Shown here: positions 17,782-27,514 of the stretch, piece by piece | How positions within the stretch are numbered: the first letter of the stretch is position 1 | How the letters are laid out: each line of letters opens with the position of its first letter | Source: Coralloluteibacterium stylophorae | GTDB taxonomy: Bacteria > Pseudomonadota > Gammaproteobacteria > Xanthomonadales > Xanthomonadaceae | Assembly: GCF_018122625.2 (NCBI RefSeq) | Contig: NZ_JAGQFT020000009.1 | Coordinates: 1-64,000 of the forward strand | DNA length: 64,000 bases | Direction: 5' to 3' | Translations under genes and position numbers: made by a program | Notes under the pieces: generated by a model | What the model saw: only the letters and a program-made list of their open reading frames with translations | What the model was told of the DNA's origin: nothing | Databases searched by the model: none

Positions 17782-19926
17782 TCAGCGCGCGATGTCGCGC
17801 GAGAACGGCGGCAGCGCGCGCAGCATCTGCGCGCCGTAGCGCTTGACCACGATGCGGCGGTCGAGGATGACGATGCGGCCGGTGTCGTCCTCGTTGCGGA
17901 TCAGGCGCCCGCAGTACTGCACCAGGGTGCGGATCGCGTTGGGCACGCTGACCTCGACGAAGGCGTTGCGTCCGTTCTCCTCCAGCCATTCGGCGTAGGT
18001 CGCGTCGACCGGATCGGTGGGCACCGAGAACGGCAGCTGGGTCACCACCACCGTCTCGCAGAGTTTCCCGGGCAGGTCGACGCCCTCGCCGAAGCTCGCC
18101 AGCCCGAACAGGGTGCTGCCCTCGCCGGCCGCGATCGCCGCGGCATGCGCGTCGAGCAGGGCCTGCTTGGAGGCCTCGCCCTGCGCGCGCACGTGGCCGC
18201 GACGCGAGGCCGGCAGCAGGTCGAGCACCGCGCCCATCTTCCGCCGCGAGGTGAACAGCACCAGGTTGCCGGCGCGCCAGTCGAGCCCACCGGCGAGCCA
18301 GTCGGCGATCTCGCGCGCATGTGCGTCGCGGTCGTCGGGCAGGGCCTTGAGCTTCGGGATCTCCAGCCGTGCCTGGCGTTCGAGATCGAAGGGCGAACGC
18401 AGGCTCACCGTCTCGGCATGGTCGGGCAGGCCGACCTGGGCGGCGAGCGCGCGGAAGTCGCCGCCGGCCGAGAGCGTCGCCGAGGTCAGCACCACGCCGG
18501 CGGCCTGCGGCCACAGCGCGCGCCTGAGCACCGGCGCCGCCGACACCGCCGAGGCATGGCAGACCAGGCCGCCGTCGCGGCCGCGGGTGACCCAGCGTGC
18601 GGTCGGCGGGAAGTCCGGGTTGTCCTCCAGCGACCACAGCCACCACGCCGCGTGCTGGCGCTCGACGCGCTCGCGCGCCATGCCGAGTTCGCGGGAGATG
18701 GATTCGCGCCCGGACGACTCGTTCCTGCTGTCGGCCAGCGCCTTGTTCGCGGCGCTCACCCAGCGCAGCACCCTTGCGGTCGACTCGCGCAGGGCCAGCG
18801 CCGCCCGCGTCCAGTCCTCCGGCAGCGCGCCCAGCGGCGCGCGCCAGGTCGGCGGGTCCTCGTCCATCGACGGGTTCCAGCTGGTGTCGATGGTGATGTC
18901 GAGATCGTCCAGGGCCACGTCGAGCTCGGCGAGCGTGCGGTCGATCTCGTCGAGGGCGAGCCTGCCGATGCGCTCCTTGTCGATGAGCGCGTAGGCCGGC
19001 GAGAGCTGCGCGCGCAGCCGCGCCAGGCGCCGGCGCGCATCGGCAAGGTGCACCTCGGCGGCGCCGCGGTCGATGGCCTTGGCGGCGAGGTGGTGGGCCT
19101 CGTCGAACACGTAGAACGAATCCTGCGGCGCCGGCAGCAGCACGCCGCCGGACTCCTCGTCGTCGCCGGCGATCATCAGGTCGGCGAGCACCAGGTCGTG
19201 GTTGGCGACGACCACGTCGGCCTCGCGCAGCGCGTTGCGGGCGAGGAAGAACGGGCACGCGCTGACCCAGGCGCAGCGCCGCCCGGCGCAGCCGCCGGCC
19301 GAGGTGGTGATCAGCGGTCGGGTCTCGTCCTCGAGCGGCTCGGGCGGGCGGTCGATGTCGCCGTCCCAGCTGCCGCGCGAGAGCGCGTCGAACAGCGCGC
19401 GCACGCGCTCGGGCTCGCCCGGCTTCGGCGGCCGGCTCCAGGCGGCGACCTCGCCGTGCGCGCCGAGGTCGAGCCCGCCCTGCGGCGCGTCGGCGCCGGC
19501 GGCGAGTTCCTGCAGGTTGCGCACGCAGGCGTAGCGCTGCCGGCCCTTGGCCAGCACCACCTTGGCGTCGGTGTTGCCGGTGAGCGCGAGGAACTGCGGG
19601 ATGTCGCGCTGGACCAGCTGCTCCTGCAGGGCCACGGTGGCGGTGGCGACGATCAGCTTCTTCTTCGCCGCCTTCGCCAGCGGCAGCCCGGCGAGCAGGT
19701 AGGCCATCGACTTGCCGGTGCCGGTCGGCGCCTCGATCACCGCCACGCCGTGGTCCTGGCCGAGGGCGCGCGCCACCGCCGCGATCATCTGTCCCTGCGC
19801 CGCGCGCACCCGGTAGCCGGGCAGGGCCTCGCGCAGCCGCGCGTAGAGCGTGCGGATGGTCTCCTTGTGGGCGTCACTGAGGACGCGCGGCGGCGCGGCG
19901 GGCGCGGGCGTGGCGGTGTCGGACAC
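17782..19926 (-). CDS. dinG: ATP-dependent DNA helicase DinG (XPD-like, iron-sulfur)
   Basis: A 714-aa superfamily 2 5'-3' helicase that unwinds D-loops, R-loops and forked DNA. Walker A APTGTGKS (66-73) and DEAH (275-278) are present. Four cysteines at 134, 213, 218 and 224 match the 4Fe-4S ligands. The C-terminal helicase half contains [11 protein letters not shown] and [14 protein letters not shown]. The start is taken as GTG at 19926 (VSDTATPA), giving a length close to E. coli DinG (716 aa). No clear SOS box was seen upstream. Confidence 0.92.
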   Translation of the reverse strand: MSDTATPAPAAPPRVLSDAHKETIRTLYARLREALPGYRVRAAQGQMIAAVARALGQDHGVAVIEAPTGTGKSMAYLLAGLPLAKAAKKKLIVATATVALQEQLVQRDIPQFLALTGNTDAKVVLAKGRQRYACVRNLQELAAGADAPQGGLDLGAHGEVAAWSRPPKPGEPERVRALFDALSRGSWDGDIDRPPEPLEDETRPLITTSAGGCAGRRCAWVSACPFFLARNALREADVVVANHDLVLADLMIAGDDEESGGVLLPAPQDSFYVFDEAHHLAAKAIDRGAAEVHLADARRRLARLRAQLSPAYALIDKERIGRLALDEIDRTLAELDVALDDLDITIDTSWNPSMDEDPPTWRAPLGALPEDWTRAALALRESTARVLRWVSAANKALADSRNESSGRESISRELGMARERVERQHAAWWLWSLEDNPDFPPTARWVTRGRDGGLVCHASAVSAAPVLRRALWPQAAGVVLTSATLSAGGDFRALAAQVGLPDHAETVSLRSPFDLERQARLEIPKLKALPDDRDAHAREIADWLAGGLDWRAGNLVLFTSRRKMGAVLDLLPASRRGHVRAQGEASKQALLDAHAAAIAAGEGSTLFGLASFGEGVDLPGKLCETVVVTQLPFSVPTDPVDATYAEWLEENGRNAFVEVSVPNAIRTLVQYCGRLIRNEDDTGRIVILDRRIVVKRYGAQMLRALPPFSRDIAR

Positions 19927-20030
19927 GGCGGATCGGGACGAAGGGGCGCCGCCGGCGCGAAGCCGGGCGCGGGCGGAGCGGCCGCCTAGTGTCCCACGAC
20001 CCGCCGCCGCGTCCATGCCGGCACCGCGCG

Positions 20031-22667
20031 TCAGTCCGTGCGCGGGTGGGCGACCAGGAGGTGGGTCACCAGCGCGCGCAGGGCCGCCGGCGACGGCGAG
20101 GCCGGCAGCAGGCGATGCCCGGCGGCCTCGACGCGCGCGCGCAGGGCGGGGTCGATGGCGGCGGCCAGCACGATCACCGGCGGCAGGCGGCCCCAGCCGG
20201 CGCGCAGGCTGTCGAGCAGGGCCAGCGGCTCGTCGACGAATTCCGCGCCCAGCAGCAGCAGGGCGGGCGGCGGCGCGGCGGCGAGCGGGCGCAGGCCGTC
20301 GCCGTCGGCGACCGCCCCGGCGATGCAGCCCCAGCCCCGCAGCAGCGCGGCGCCGGCGGCGGCGCGGGCGGGATCGGCATCGAGCACCGCTACGCTGCGC
20401 CCGGACAGGATGGGATCGCCGGCGGCCGGGCCCGAGGCCGCGGGTTCGCCCGACGTCGCCGCCGCCGCGCGCGGCAGCCGGATCCAGAACACGCTGCCGC
20501 GGCGCGGGCGCGAGCGCAGCCCGATCGGATGCCCGAGCAGGCGCGCGATGCGCTCGACGATGGACAGGCCGAGCCCGGCGGAACGGCCGTCGCGCTCGAC
20601 CGCGCCGTCCAGGCGCCGGAACTCCTGGAACACCGCCTCGCGCTTGCTCTCGGGGATGCCGATGCCGGTGTCCCAGACCTCGATGCGCACGCCGTCCCCG
20701 TCGCGGCGGCAGCCGACCAGGACGCCGCCGCGCACGGTGTAGTGCAGCGCGTTGGACAGGAAGTTCTGCAGCACCCGGCGCAGCAGCACCGGATCGCTGT
20801 GCACGCGCACCTCGGATGCATGCAGGCGCAGGTCGAGGCCGCGCGCCTGGGCGACGATGCCGAACTGCGCGCGCAGGTCCTGAAGCAGCGGGCGCAGGGC
20901 CACGTCGCGCGGCTGCGGGCGCAGGGTGCCCGACTCCAGCCGCGAGATCTCGAGCATGCCGCCCAGCAGCGCGTCCTGCGCCTCCAGCGCGCGCGCCACG
21001 CGCTCGACGAGATCGGCGTCGGCCCCGGGGAGACGCTCGCGGATGGCGCCGAGGTACATGCGCGCGGCGTTGAGCGGCTGCAGCAGGTCGTGCACGGCGG
21101 CGGCGACGAAGCGCGCCTTGTAGCGGTTGGCGCCCTCGGCCTCGGCCTTGGCCGCGGCGAGGTCGCGGGTGCGTTCGGCGATGCGTCGCTCCAGCGTCGC
21201 GGTGAGGCTGCGCAGGTCGCGCGCGGCCTTGCGGTAGCTGGTGATGTCGGCGTAGCTGGTGACGAAGCCGCCGCCGGGCAGCGGGTTGCCGCGGATCTCC
21301 AGCACCGCGCCGTTGGGCTGCTCGCGCTCGGTGATGTAGGGCCCGCCGCGGCGCAGGTGGTCGAGCCGGCGCTGGATCGAGGCCTCGACGTCGCCGGCGC
21401 CGAACCAGCCGCGCTGGGCGTTGTAGCGGAACAGGTCCTCGACCGGCCGCCCGACCGCGAGCAGCTCGCCGGGGAAGCGGAAGATCTCCTGGTAGCGGGT
21501 GTTCCAGGCGACCAGGCGCAGCTCGGCGTCGACCACGCTCACGCCCTGCGGCAGGTGCTCCAGGCTGGCGCTGCGCCCGAGCGCGGCCTGGTTGGCCGCC
21601 TGCACCAGGCTGTCCTGCGCCGAGCGCAGCGCCTGGGTGTGGTGGGCGACCATGCGCTCGAGCTCCTCGCGGCTGCGCTGGCGGTGCCGGGCCAGGCGCG
21701 CGCGCTGCTGCAGGAACAGGCCGAGCAGGACCAGGGGCAACCAGGTCGCCAGCGCGACGAGGGCACCGTTGCGCCAGGCCGCGCGCAACGGCGCGGCGTC
21801 GCGCAGCAGGTGCATGGTCCAGCCGTGCTCGGGCAGCGCCAGGGTGTGCGCGAGCATGCTGCGCGGCGTCCCGGGGACCTCGGCGCGCAGGTGCACGGCA
21901 CCGTCGTCGAAGTGCTGCAGCTCGCGGATGCCGGCGCCGCGCAGCGCGCGGTCGGCATACTGGCGGGTGGCGGCGAGGTCGGCGAGGTCGGCCCGCGGCA
22001 GTGCGTGCAGGGTGCGGTAGCGCCAGGCGTCGCGGTTGGCGAGGAACACCACGTCGTGGATGTCGCTCACCAGCACCGCGTCCTCGCTGCGCGCCCAGTC
22101 GGCCTCGAGCGCGTCGAGGGTGATCTTGACCACGATCACGCCGAGCGGCGCGCCGGCGTCGTCGCGTACCGCCTCGGCGATGAAGTAGCCCGGCACGTTG
22201 GTCGACACGCCGACCGCATAGAAGGTGCCGCGGCCGGCGCGCATCGCGCGCTGGAAGTAGGGCCGGAAGTTGTAGTCCAGGCCGACGTTGCTCGAGGCCT
22301 CGCGCCAGTTGTTGGCGGCGACGGCGATGCCGTCGGCGCCGATCAGGGTCAGGGTCGAGGCCTGGGTGGCGCCGTTGGCGCGTTCCAGCCGGCGGTTCAG
22401 CGCGGCGACCTCGTCGCCCGAGAGCGGCCGCCGCAGCGCGTCGCGCAACTGCGGATCGAGCGCGAGCACCGCCGGCAGCACGCGGTAGCGGTCGACCAGG
22501 CGCTGCAGGGCATCGGCGTGCAGGCGCAGCGCCGCGGCCAGCTGCGCGGCCTGCTCGCGCTCGACCCGGCGCGCGTTGTACGCACCCGCTGCCCAGGTGC
22601 TGGCGACGATGGCGGCACCGAGCAGCGCGACGCGCAGCGTCCGACGGAGGCGGTGGGGAACGGGCAT
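20031..22667 (-). CDS. PAS sensor histidine kinase with a degenerate C-terminal receiver
   Basis: An 878-aa membrane kinase divergent from dctA. Helices at 13-33 and 303-320 enclose a periplasmic double-CACHE (DctB-like) sensor. A coiled linker and a PAS-7-type domain (about 368-480) lead to the H-box [14 protein letters not shown] (525-538, His526), N-box NFLSNALHY (635-643), G1 DTGIGIP (666-672) and G2 GLGLS (698-702). This is the NahK/CrbS-like kinase type. The terminal receiver (about 757-870) has lost key residues: the phospho-acceptor region reads LLLLGAEF, and the conserved Thr/Ser and Lys are absent. No response-regulator gene is adjacent. It probably controls dicarboxylate uptake through a NarL-type regulator encoded elsewhere. 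Confidence 0.85.
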   Translation of the reverse strand: MPVPHRLRRTLRVALLGAAIVASTWAAGAYNARRVEREQAAQLAAALRLHADALQRLVDRYRVLPAVLALDPQLRDALRRPLSGDEVAALNRRLERANGATQASTLTLIGADGIAVAANNWREASSNVGLDYNFRPYFQRAMRAGRGTFYAVGVSTNVPGYFIAEAVRDDAGAPLGVIVVKITLDALEADWARSEDAVLVSDIHDVVFLANRDAWRYRTLHALPRADLADLAATRQYADRALRGAGIRELQHFDDGAVHLRAEVPGTPRSMLAHTLALPEHGWTMHLLRDAAPLRAAWRNGALVALATWLPLVLLGLFLQQRARLARHRQRSREELERMVAHHTQALRSAQDSLVQAANQAALGRSASLEHLPQGVSVVDAELRLVAWNTRYQEIFRFPGELLAVGRPVEDLFRYNAQRGWFGAGDVEASIQRRLDHLRRGGPYITEREQPNGAVLEIRGNPLPGGGFVTSYADITSYRKAARDLRSLTATLERRIAERTRDLAAAKAEAEGANRYKARFVAAAVHDLLQPLNAARMYLGAIRERLPGADADLVERVARALEAQDALLGGMLEISRLESGTLRPQPRDVALRPLLQDLRAQFGIVAQARGLDLRLHASEVRVHSDPVLLRRVLQNFLSNALHYTVRGGVLVGCRRDGDGVRIEVWDTGIGIPESKREAVFQEFRRLDGAVERDGRSAGLGLSIVERIARLLGHPIGLRSRPRRGSVFWIRLPRAAAATSGEPAASGPAAGDPILSGRSVAVLDADPARAAAGAALLRGWGCIAGAVADGDGLRPLAAAPPPALLLLGAEFVDEPLALLDSLRAGWGRLPPVIVLAAAIDPALRARVEAAGHRLLPASPSPAALRALVTHLLVAHPRTD

Positions 22668-22759
22668 GGGGAGCGGAAGGCGCGAACGGGGCCGGCGCCG
22701 GTGCGCCGGCGGCGCATGCTGACACAGGCGCGGCGTCGCACGGGCGCGACCCGCGGCAT

Positions 22760-22780
22760 CTACTACCAATGTGTTATCGG
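22760..22780 (+). promoter_or_regulatory. Possible NarL-type response-regulator heptamer upstream of dctA
   Basis: CTACTACCAATGTGTTATCG lies in the 195-bp divergent region. TACCAAT fits the NarL-family heptamer consensus TACYNMT. This AT-rich patch in an otherwise extremely GC-rich stretch is consistent with an operator or activator site. The assignment is weak and rests on one heptamer. Confidence 0.3.
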
Positions 22781-22862
22781 TCGCCGGCGCCTGCGCGCAG
22801 TACAACGTCGCCCCGGCGCAGGCCTCTTCGCCGCCGCGCCCCGTCCGCCGCACGAGATCCGC

Positions 22863-24218
22863 ATGCAGATCCAGCCCGCCGCCGCGCCCGTCCGGCGCCT
22901 GCCCTTCTACCGCCAGCTCTATTTCCAGGTGCTGGTGGCGATCGTGCTGGGCGCGACGCTCGGCCATTTCGCGCCGGCGCTGGCCGAGCAGTTCAAGCCG
23001 CTGGGCGACGCCTTCGTCAAGCTGGTGAAGATGATCATCGGCCCGGTGATCTTCCTCACCATCGTCACCGGCATCGCCGGCATGACCCACCTGGGCACGG
23101 TCGGCCGCGTGTTCGGCAAGGCGATGGCCTACTTCCTGTTCTTCTCCACCCTGGCGCTCGTCGTCGGGCTGGTGGTCGCGCACGTGGTGCAGCCGGGCGC
23201 GGGCATGAACGTGAACCCGGCCGACCTCGATTCCGCGGCGGTGCAGGGCTACGTCACCCAGTCCCACGAGCTGACCCTGACCGGCTTCCTGCTCGACATC
23301 ATCCCCTCGACCCTGATCGGCGCCTTCGTCGGCCACAACATCCTGCAGGTGCTGTTCGTGGCGGTGCTGTTCGGCATCGCGCTGGCGATGGTCGGCGAGC
23401 GCGGACGGCCGGTGCTCGCCTTCCTCGAGGCGCTGACCGCGCCGGTGTTCCGGCTGGTGCACATCCTGATGAAGGCGGCGCCGATCGGCGCGTTCGGCGC
23501 GATCGCCTTCACCATCGGCCGCTACGGCCTGGAGGTGCTGAGCAACCTGGCCTGGCTGGTGGGCTCGTTCTACCTGACCTCGCTGCTGTTCGTGCTGGTG
23601 ATCCTCGGCCTGGTCGCGCGGCTGTGCGGCTTCTCGGTGCTGCGCCTGATCCGCTACCTCAAGGCCGAGCTGCTGCTGGTGCTGGGCACCTCCTCCTCGG
23701 AATCGGCGCTGCCGGCGCTGATGGAGAAGATGGAACAGGCCGGCTGCAGGAAATCGGTGGTGGGCCTGGTGGTGCCGACCGGCTACTCGTTCAACCTCGA
23801 CGGCACCAACATCTACATGACCCTGGCCGCGCTGTTCATCGCGCAGGCGACCAACATCGAGCTCTCGCTGGGCCAGCAGATCACCCTGCTGCTGGTGGCG
23901 ATGCTGAGCTCCAAGGGCGCGGCCGGGGTGACCGGCGCCGGCTTCATCACCCTGGCCGCGACGCTGTCGGTGGTGCCCGACGTCCCGGTCGCGGGCATGG
24001 CGCTGATCCTCGGCGTCGACCGCTTCATGAGCGAGTGCCGCTCGCTGACCAACTTCATCGGCAATGCCGTGGCCTGCGTGGTGGTGTCGCGCTGGGAGAA
24101 CGCGCTCGACCCGGCGCGGCTCGACGCCGCCATGCACGGCGAGGCGCTGCCGCTGGAGACCCGCGACGGCGACGACATCGCCGCCGTCGAGAACGAGACG
24201 ACACGCCAGCCGGCGTAG
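22863..24218 (+). CDS. dctA: C4-dicarboxylate/cation symporter DctA
   Basis: A 451-aa symporter of the DAACS family that imports succinate, fumarate and malate with H+ or Na+. The characteristic serine-rich re-entrant loop [13 protein letters not shown], the [15 protein letters not shown] motif and the second re-entrant loop [13 protein letters not shown] are intact. Eight membrane helices plus two hairpins fit the family. The start ATG at 22863 follows GAGATCCGC. The divergent PAS kinase is the likely input for its regulation. An esterase and a porin gene follow on the same strand. Confidence 0.95.
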   Translation: MQIQPAAAPVRRLPFYRQLYFQVLVAIVLGATLGHFAPALAEQFKPLGDAFVKLVKMIIGPVIFLTIVTGIAGMTHLGTVGRVFGKAMAYFLFFSTLALVVGLVVAHVVQPGAGMNVNPADLDSAAVQGYVTQSHELTLTGFLLDIIPSTLIGAFVGHNILQVLFVAVLFGIALAMVGERGRPVLAFLEALTAPVFRLVHILMKAAPIGAFGAIAFTIGRYGLEVLSNLAWLVGSFYLTSLLFVLVILGLVARLCGFSVLRLIRYLKAELLLVLGTSSSESALPALMEKMEQAGCRKSVVGLVVPTGYSFNLDGTNIYMTLAALFIAQATNIELSLGQQITLLLVAMLSSKGAAGVTGAGFITLAATLSVVPDVPVAGMALILGVDRFMSECRSLTNFIGNAVACVVVSRWENALDPARLDAAMHGEALPLETRDGDDIAAVENETTRQPA

Positions 24219-24273
24219 TCCCGCGGCGCAGGCACGCCGCGTCCGCAGTTCCACACGATCCCCGGGAGGGACC

Positions 24274-25254
24274 ATGAACAAGGCACTCCGTGCGTTGGCG
24301 TGCGCGCTCGTCTGCGCGGCGGCACCCATCGCCCAGGCACAGCAGGCGGCGCCCGCGCCGCTGGTCGTCGACCTCTGGCCCGAAGGCCACCTCGCCAACG
24401 CGCCCAACGACGCGCCGGAACAGGTCGGCAGCGACGGCAGCGCGCGCGGCGCGGTGCGCAACGTGATGCATCCGCGGCTGGAGATCCATCGCGCCGCGCA
24501 GCCCAACGGCAGCGCCATGCTGGTACTCGGCGGCGGCGGCTACTTCCGCATCCAGATCGGAAGCGCCGCGCGGCCGACCGCGCAGTGGCTGGCGGCGATC
24601 GGGGTGACCTCGGCGGTGCTGTACTACCGCCTGCCCGCCGACGGCTGGCCGGCCTCGGCGCCGTTCGCCGATGCGCAGCGGGCGATGCGGATCCTGCGCG
24701 CGCACGCCGGGGAATGGGGCATCGATCCCGAACGCATCGGCGCAGTCGGCTTCTCCGCCGGCGCCAACCTCGCCGGCATCCTCGGCACCCGCGCCGACGA
24801 GGACTTCTACGCACCGCTCGATGCGACCGACCGCCTGCCGGCGCGACCGGCCTTGGTCGGCATGATCTATCCGGTGGTGTCACTGCGCGCGCCGCTCGAC
24901 GGCACCCGCACGCGCCGGGAGCTCGACACCCAGGCCGACGCGGTCGAGGCCTATTCGGTGGAGCTGCACGTCGACGACGCCACCCCGCCGACCTTCCTCG
25001 CCCACGCCGCCGACGACCCCATCGCCGACGTCGGCCACAGCCTGACGATGTTCGACGCCCTGCGCGGGCACGGCGTGCCGGCGGCGCTGCACGTGTTCGC
25101 CCACGGCGGCCACAGCTGGGGCCTGGGCACGCCCGGCAGCGAGCCGGCCGACTGGCCGCGCCTGTTCGCGAACTGGGCGCGCGGCCTCGGCGTCTTCGAC
25201 CCCGCCCGCGCCGACCCGCGCGACGCCCTTCCCGAGGACGACGAGGACGCCTGA
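24274..25254 (+). CDS. Secreted alpha/beta hydrolase (acetyl-esterase/xylanase-associated type)
   Basis: A 326-aa protein with a signal peptide (about 1-22, cut near AQAQQ). It belongs to the carbohydrate-esterase-like BD-FAE/acetyl-esterase family. Oxyanion segment GGGGY (86-90), nucleophile Ser161 in GFSAG, the acid in AADDPIAD and His in GGHSWG are all visible. It likely deacetylates or de-esterifies sugars in the periplasm or outside. A strong Shine-Dalgarno (GGGAGGGACC) decides the ATG at 24274. It lies 55 bp after dctA and 42 bp before the porin gene. The acidic C-terminus (PEDDEDA) is unremarkable. Confidence 0.88.
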   Translation: MNKALRALACALVCAAAPIAQAQQAAPAPLVVDLWPEGHLANAPNDAPEQVGSDGSARGAVRNVMHPRLEIHRAAQPNGSAMLVLGGGGYFRIQIGSAARPTAQWLAAIGVTSAVLYYRLPADGWPASAPFADAQRAMRILRAHAGEWGIDPERIGAVGFSAGANLAGILGTRADEDFYAPLDATDRLPARPALVGMIYPVVSLRAPLDGTRTRRELDTQADAVEAYSVELHVDDATPPTFLAHAADDPIADVGHSLTMFDALRGHGVPAALHVFAHGGHSWGLGTPGSEPADWPRLFANWARGLGVFDPARADPRDALPEDDEDA

Positions 25255-25296
25255 GCGGCGCCTCCGTCTTCGTCTCCCGCATCCAGGACCGAACCC

Positions 25297-26766
25297 ATGA
25301 CTTCCCACCGCACCGCCCGCCTCGCCGTCCTCGTCGGCCTCGCCCTGGGCACCGCCGCGCCGCTGGCCTCCGCCCAGGACGCCGGCACCGCCGAAATGCG
25401 CCAGCTCATCGAGGCCCAGTCCGCGCAGATCCGCGCCCTGCAGCAGCAGCTCGCGGCGATGGACGCACGCCTGGCCGGAATGGAGGCCGCCGGCGCCGCC
25501 ACCGCGACCGCACCGGCGGCGCCGGCCAGCCCGGAACAGGCGCAGGTCGCCGCCGCCATCGCCAGCACCCGCGACGACGCCGCCCTGCTGCGCATCCAGC
25601 AGGCCTCCGCCGGCGGCGGCGGCGGCGACGACACCAGCTGGCGCAAGGGCGGGCCGGAATTCCGCAGCGCCGACGGCCGCTTCCGCCTGCATCCGCGCGG
25701 GCGCCTGCTGATGGATTTCTCCAGCACCGACGGCTCCGCCTACGACGCGCGCAACATCAACGGCACCGAGATGCGCCAGGCGCGGCTCGGCATCGAGGGC
25801 GAGATGGGCGCGCTGGGCTACAAGCTCGACGCCGACTTCGCCGACAATGCGGTCACGGTGAAGGAGGCCTACCTGTCCTGGGACACCGACGCCCACGGCA
25901 TGCCGCTGGAGTTCTACGCCGGCAATCGGCTCAAGGACCGCAGCATCGAAGGCGCGACCGCGCTGCCGCGGGTGCCGTTCATGGAGCGCAACGCGGTGGC
26001 CTCGGTCGGCTCGCCCGACAGCGGCTACTTCGGCCTCGGCGGCCAGGCCAAGCTGATCGGCCCGAGCTGGCACGTCAGCGTCGGCGTCACCGGCGACGAT
26101 CTCGGCAGCGAGGGCGACGCCACCGATACCCTGGTCTACAGCACCCGCGCGCACTGGAATCCGGTCAAGACCGGCAGCGGCTTCGTGCACCTGGGCGGCT
26201 GGTACTTCGACGAGGAACTCGGCGCCGATATCGACCGCATCAACAAGGTCCCGCGCATCGGCCTGCACTTCAACGACGAGACCCGGGTCTCGGCCAGCTC
26301 GATCTCCGATACCACCCGCGACCACGCCTGGGGCGCGGAGCTCGGCGGCGTCTGGCGCAACCTGTGGGGCTTCGCCGAGGCCACCGAGCGCACCATCGAC
26401 TCCAGCACCGAGGACTCGGTCGTGCAGAAGGCGCAGTCGGTCTACGGCGGCTGGCTGATCACCGGCGAGAAGCCGGGCTTCAGCACGCGCTCGGGCGTGT
26501 GGGGCACCACCCGCGTGCTGGATCCGGTGACCGAGGGCGGCTGGGGCGCGTTCGAGCTGGTCAGCCGCTACGACCACTACGACTTCAGCGACGCCGAGCG
26601 CGGCGGCACCGGCAACAGCGTGACCGTCGGCATGAACTGGTACCTCAACAACTGGTCGCGGCTGATGCTCAACCTGGTGCACTGGAAGACCGACAACCAG
26701 GTCGGCGCCTACCAGGGCGAGGACTCCGGGAACTCGCTCGGGCTGCGCGCGCAGGTCGTGTTCTGA
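25297..26766 (+). CDS. OprO/OprP-type (phosphate-selective) porin
   Basis: A 489-aa outer-membrane porin. The signal peptide ends near residue 27 (ASAQD). A short coiled coil (about 30-68) follows, rich in Gln/Ala (EMRQLIEAQSAQIRALQQQL), as usual for this family. The beta-barrel starts near residue 130 (FRLHPRGRLLMDFS) and ends with a C-terminal Phe (LRAQVVF), the outer-membrane insertion signal. The family includes phosphate, pyrophosphate and other anion porins; selectivity cannot be read here. Being downstream of dctA and the esterase, it may be co-transcribed with them, which would suit uptake of organic acids. Confidence 0.88.
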   Translation: MTSHRTARLAVLVGLALGTAAPLASAQDAGTAEMRQLIEAQSAQIRALQQQLAAMDARLAGMEAAGAATATAPAAPASPEQAQVAAAIASTRDDAALLRIQQASAGGGGGDDTSWRKGGPEFRSADGRFRLHPRGRLLMDFSSTDGSAYDARNINGTEMRQARLGIEGEMGALGYKLDADFADNAVTVKEAYLSWDTDAHGMPLEFYAGNRLKDRSIEGATALPRVPFMERNAVASVGSPDSGYFGLGGQAKLIGPSWHVSVGVTGDDLGSEGDATDTLVYSTRAHWNPVKTGSGFVHLGGWYFDEELGADIDRINKVPRIGLHFNDETRVSASSISDTTRDHAWGAELGGVWRNLWGFAEATERTIDSSTEDSVVQKAQSVYGGWLITGEKPGFSTRSGVWGTTRVLDPVTEGGWGAFELVSRYDHYDFSDAERGGTGNSVTVGMNWYLNNWSRLMLNLVHWKTDNQVGAYQGEDSGNSLGLRAQVVF

Positions 26767-26770
26767 GCCG

Positions 26771-26807
26771 GCGGGCTCCGGCAAGGCGCGCGCCGGCCGG
26801 AGCCCGC
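26771..26807 (+). terminator. Terminator hairpin after the porin gene
   Basis: A perfect 12-bp stem, GCGGGCTCCGGC with GCCGGAGCCCGC, with a 13-nt loop and followed by TTCCCCC. It starts 4 nt past the porin stop codon and ends the dctA-side transcription unit. Confidence 0.65.
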
Positions 26808-26823
26808 TTCCCCCGTACAGCCT

Positions 26824-26851
26824 TTGTGCGGCCCGCCGCGCCCGCTATACT
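26824..26851 (+). promoter_or_regulatory. Sigma-70-like promoter of the cytochrome c gene
   Basis: TTGTGC and TATACT separated by 16 bp, about 50 bp before the ATG at 26901. The -10 box is close to consensus in otherwise GC-rich sequence. Confidence 0.5.
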
Positions 26852-26900
26852 CCGCCGTCTTTGATCCCCAACGGGCCCCTCCCGCCCGCCAGGTGCGCAC

Positions 26901-27416
26901 GTGATCCGCGAAGATCTCAACTTCCTCAAGCGCTTCTCCATGGTCATCGGCATGCTCGTCGGCGTGGCGGTGATCCTCATCGTCATGGCCATGGTCGTGC
27001 AGCGTGCGGTCCCGCCGGAAGCCGATCCCAACGCGGCCACCCGCATCGAGCAGCGCCTCAAGCCGGTCGGCGCGGTCTACGCCGGCGCCACCGGTGCCGC
27101 GGCCAAGGCCGCCGCCGAGGAAGCCGCGCGCCAGGCCGCCGCCTCGCAGGTCGCCTTCGGCGGCAGCACCGACGGCCAGACCATCTACGACGGCGTCTGC
27201 GCGGCCTGCCACGGCACCGGCGCCGGCGGCGCGCCGACCCTGGATCCGTCGCACTGGACCGCGCGCATCGCCAAGGGCATGGACACCCTGCACACCCACG
27301 CGATCGAGGGCTTCCAGGGCGAAGCCGGCCTGATGCCGGCCAAGGGCGGCATGCCGTCGCTGACCGACGAGCAGGTGATCGCCACGGTCGACTGGATGGT
27401 CGAGCAGGCGCGCTGA
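26901..27416 (+). CDS. Membrane-anchored cytochrome c5
   Basis: A 171-aa single-haem cytochrome c of the c5 type. An N-terminal membrane anchor (about 13-34) is followed by an Ala/Glu-rich linker (55-85). Haem attachment is C100-A-A-C-H104, with a likely distal Met in LMPAKGG (145) or GMPSL (151). It probably transfers electrons to the terminal oxidase at the periplasmic face. It has its own promoter and is followed by a hairpin. Length and layout are standard for Xanthomonadaceae. Confidence 0.92.
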   Translation: MIREDLNFLKRFSMVIGMLVGVAVILIVMAMVVQRAVPPEADPNAATRIEQRLKPVGAVYAGATGAAAKAAAEEAARQAAASQVAFGGSTDGQTIYDGVCAACHGTGAGGAPTLDPSHWTARIAKGMDTLHTHAIEGFQGEAGLMPAKGGMPSLTDEQVIATVDWMVEQAR

Positions 27417-27440
27417 CCGCCGCCGGGCTTTTCCGCATCC

Positions 27441-27462
27441 GACGCCGCCTCCGGGCGGCGTC
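27441..27462 (+). terminator. Hairpin after the cytochrome c5 gene
   Basis: GACGCCGCC-TCCG-GGCGGCGTC: a perfect 9-bp stem with a stable UCCG tetraloop, 25 nt past the stop codon. There is no clear T-run. Confidence 0.5.
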
Positions 27463-27514
27463 GTCGTATCCGCCCCACGGCCACGCATCGCGGCCGTCCG
27501 CAATCGCCGCCGCC

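Noticed and set aside
20000..24200. Long plus-strand frame spanning the sensor kinase region into dctA
   Set aside because: Only the dctA part has family motifs; the upstream part is the antisense of the kinase gene and was trimmed to the ATG at 22863.
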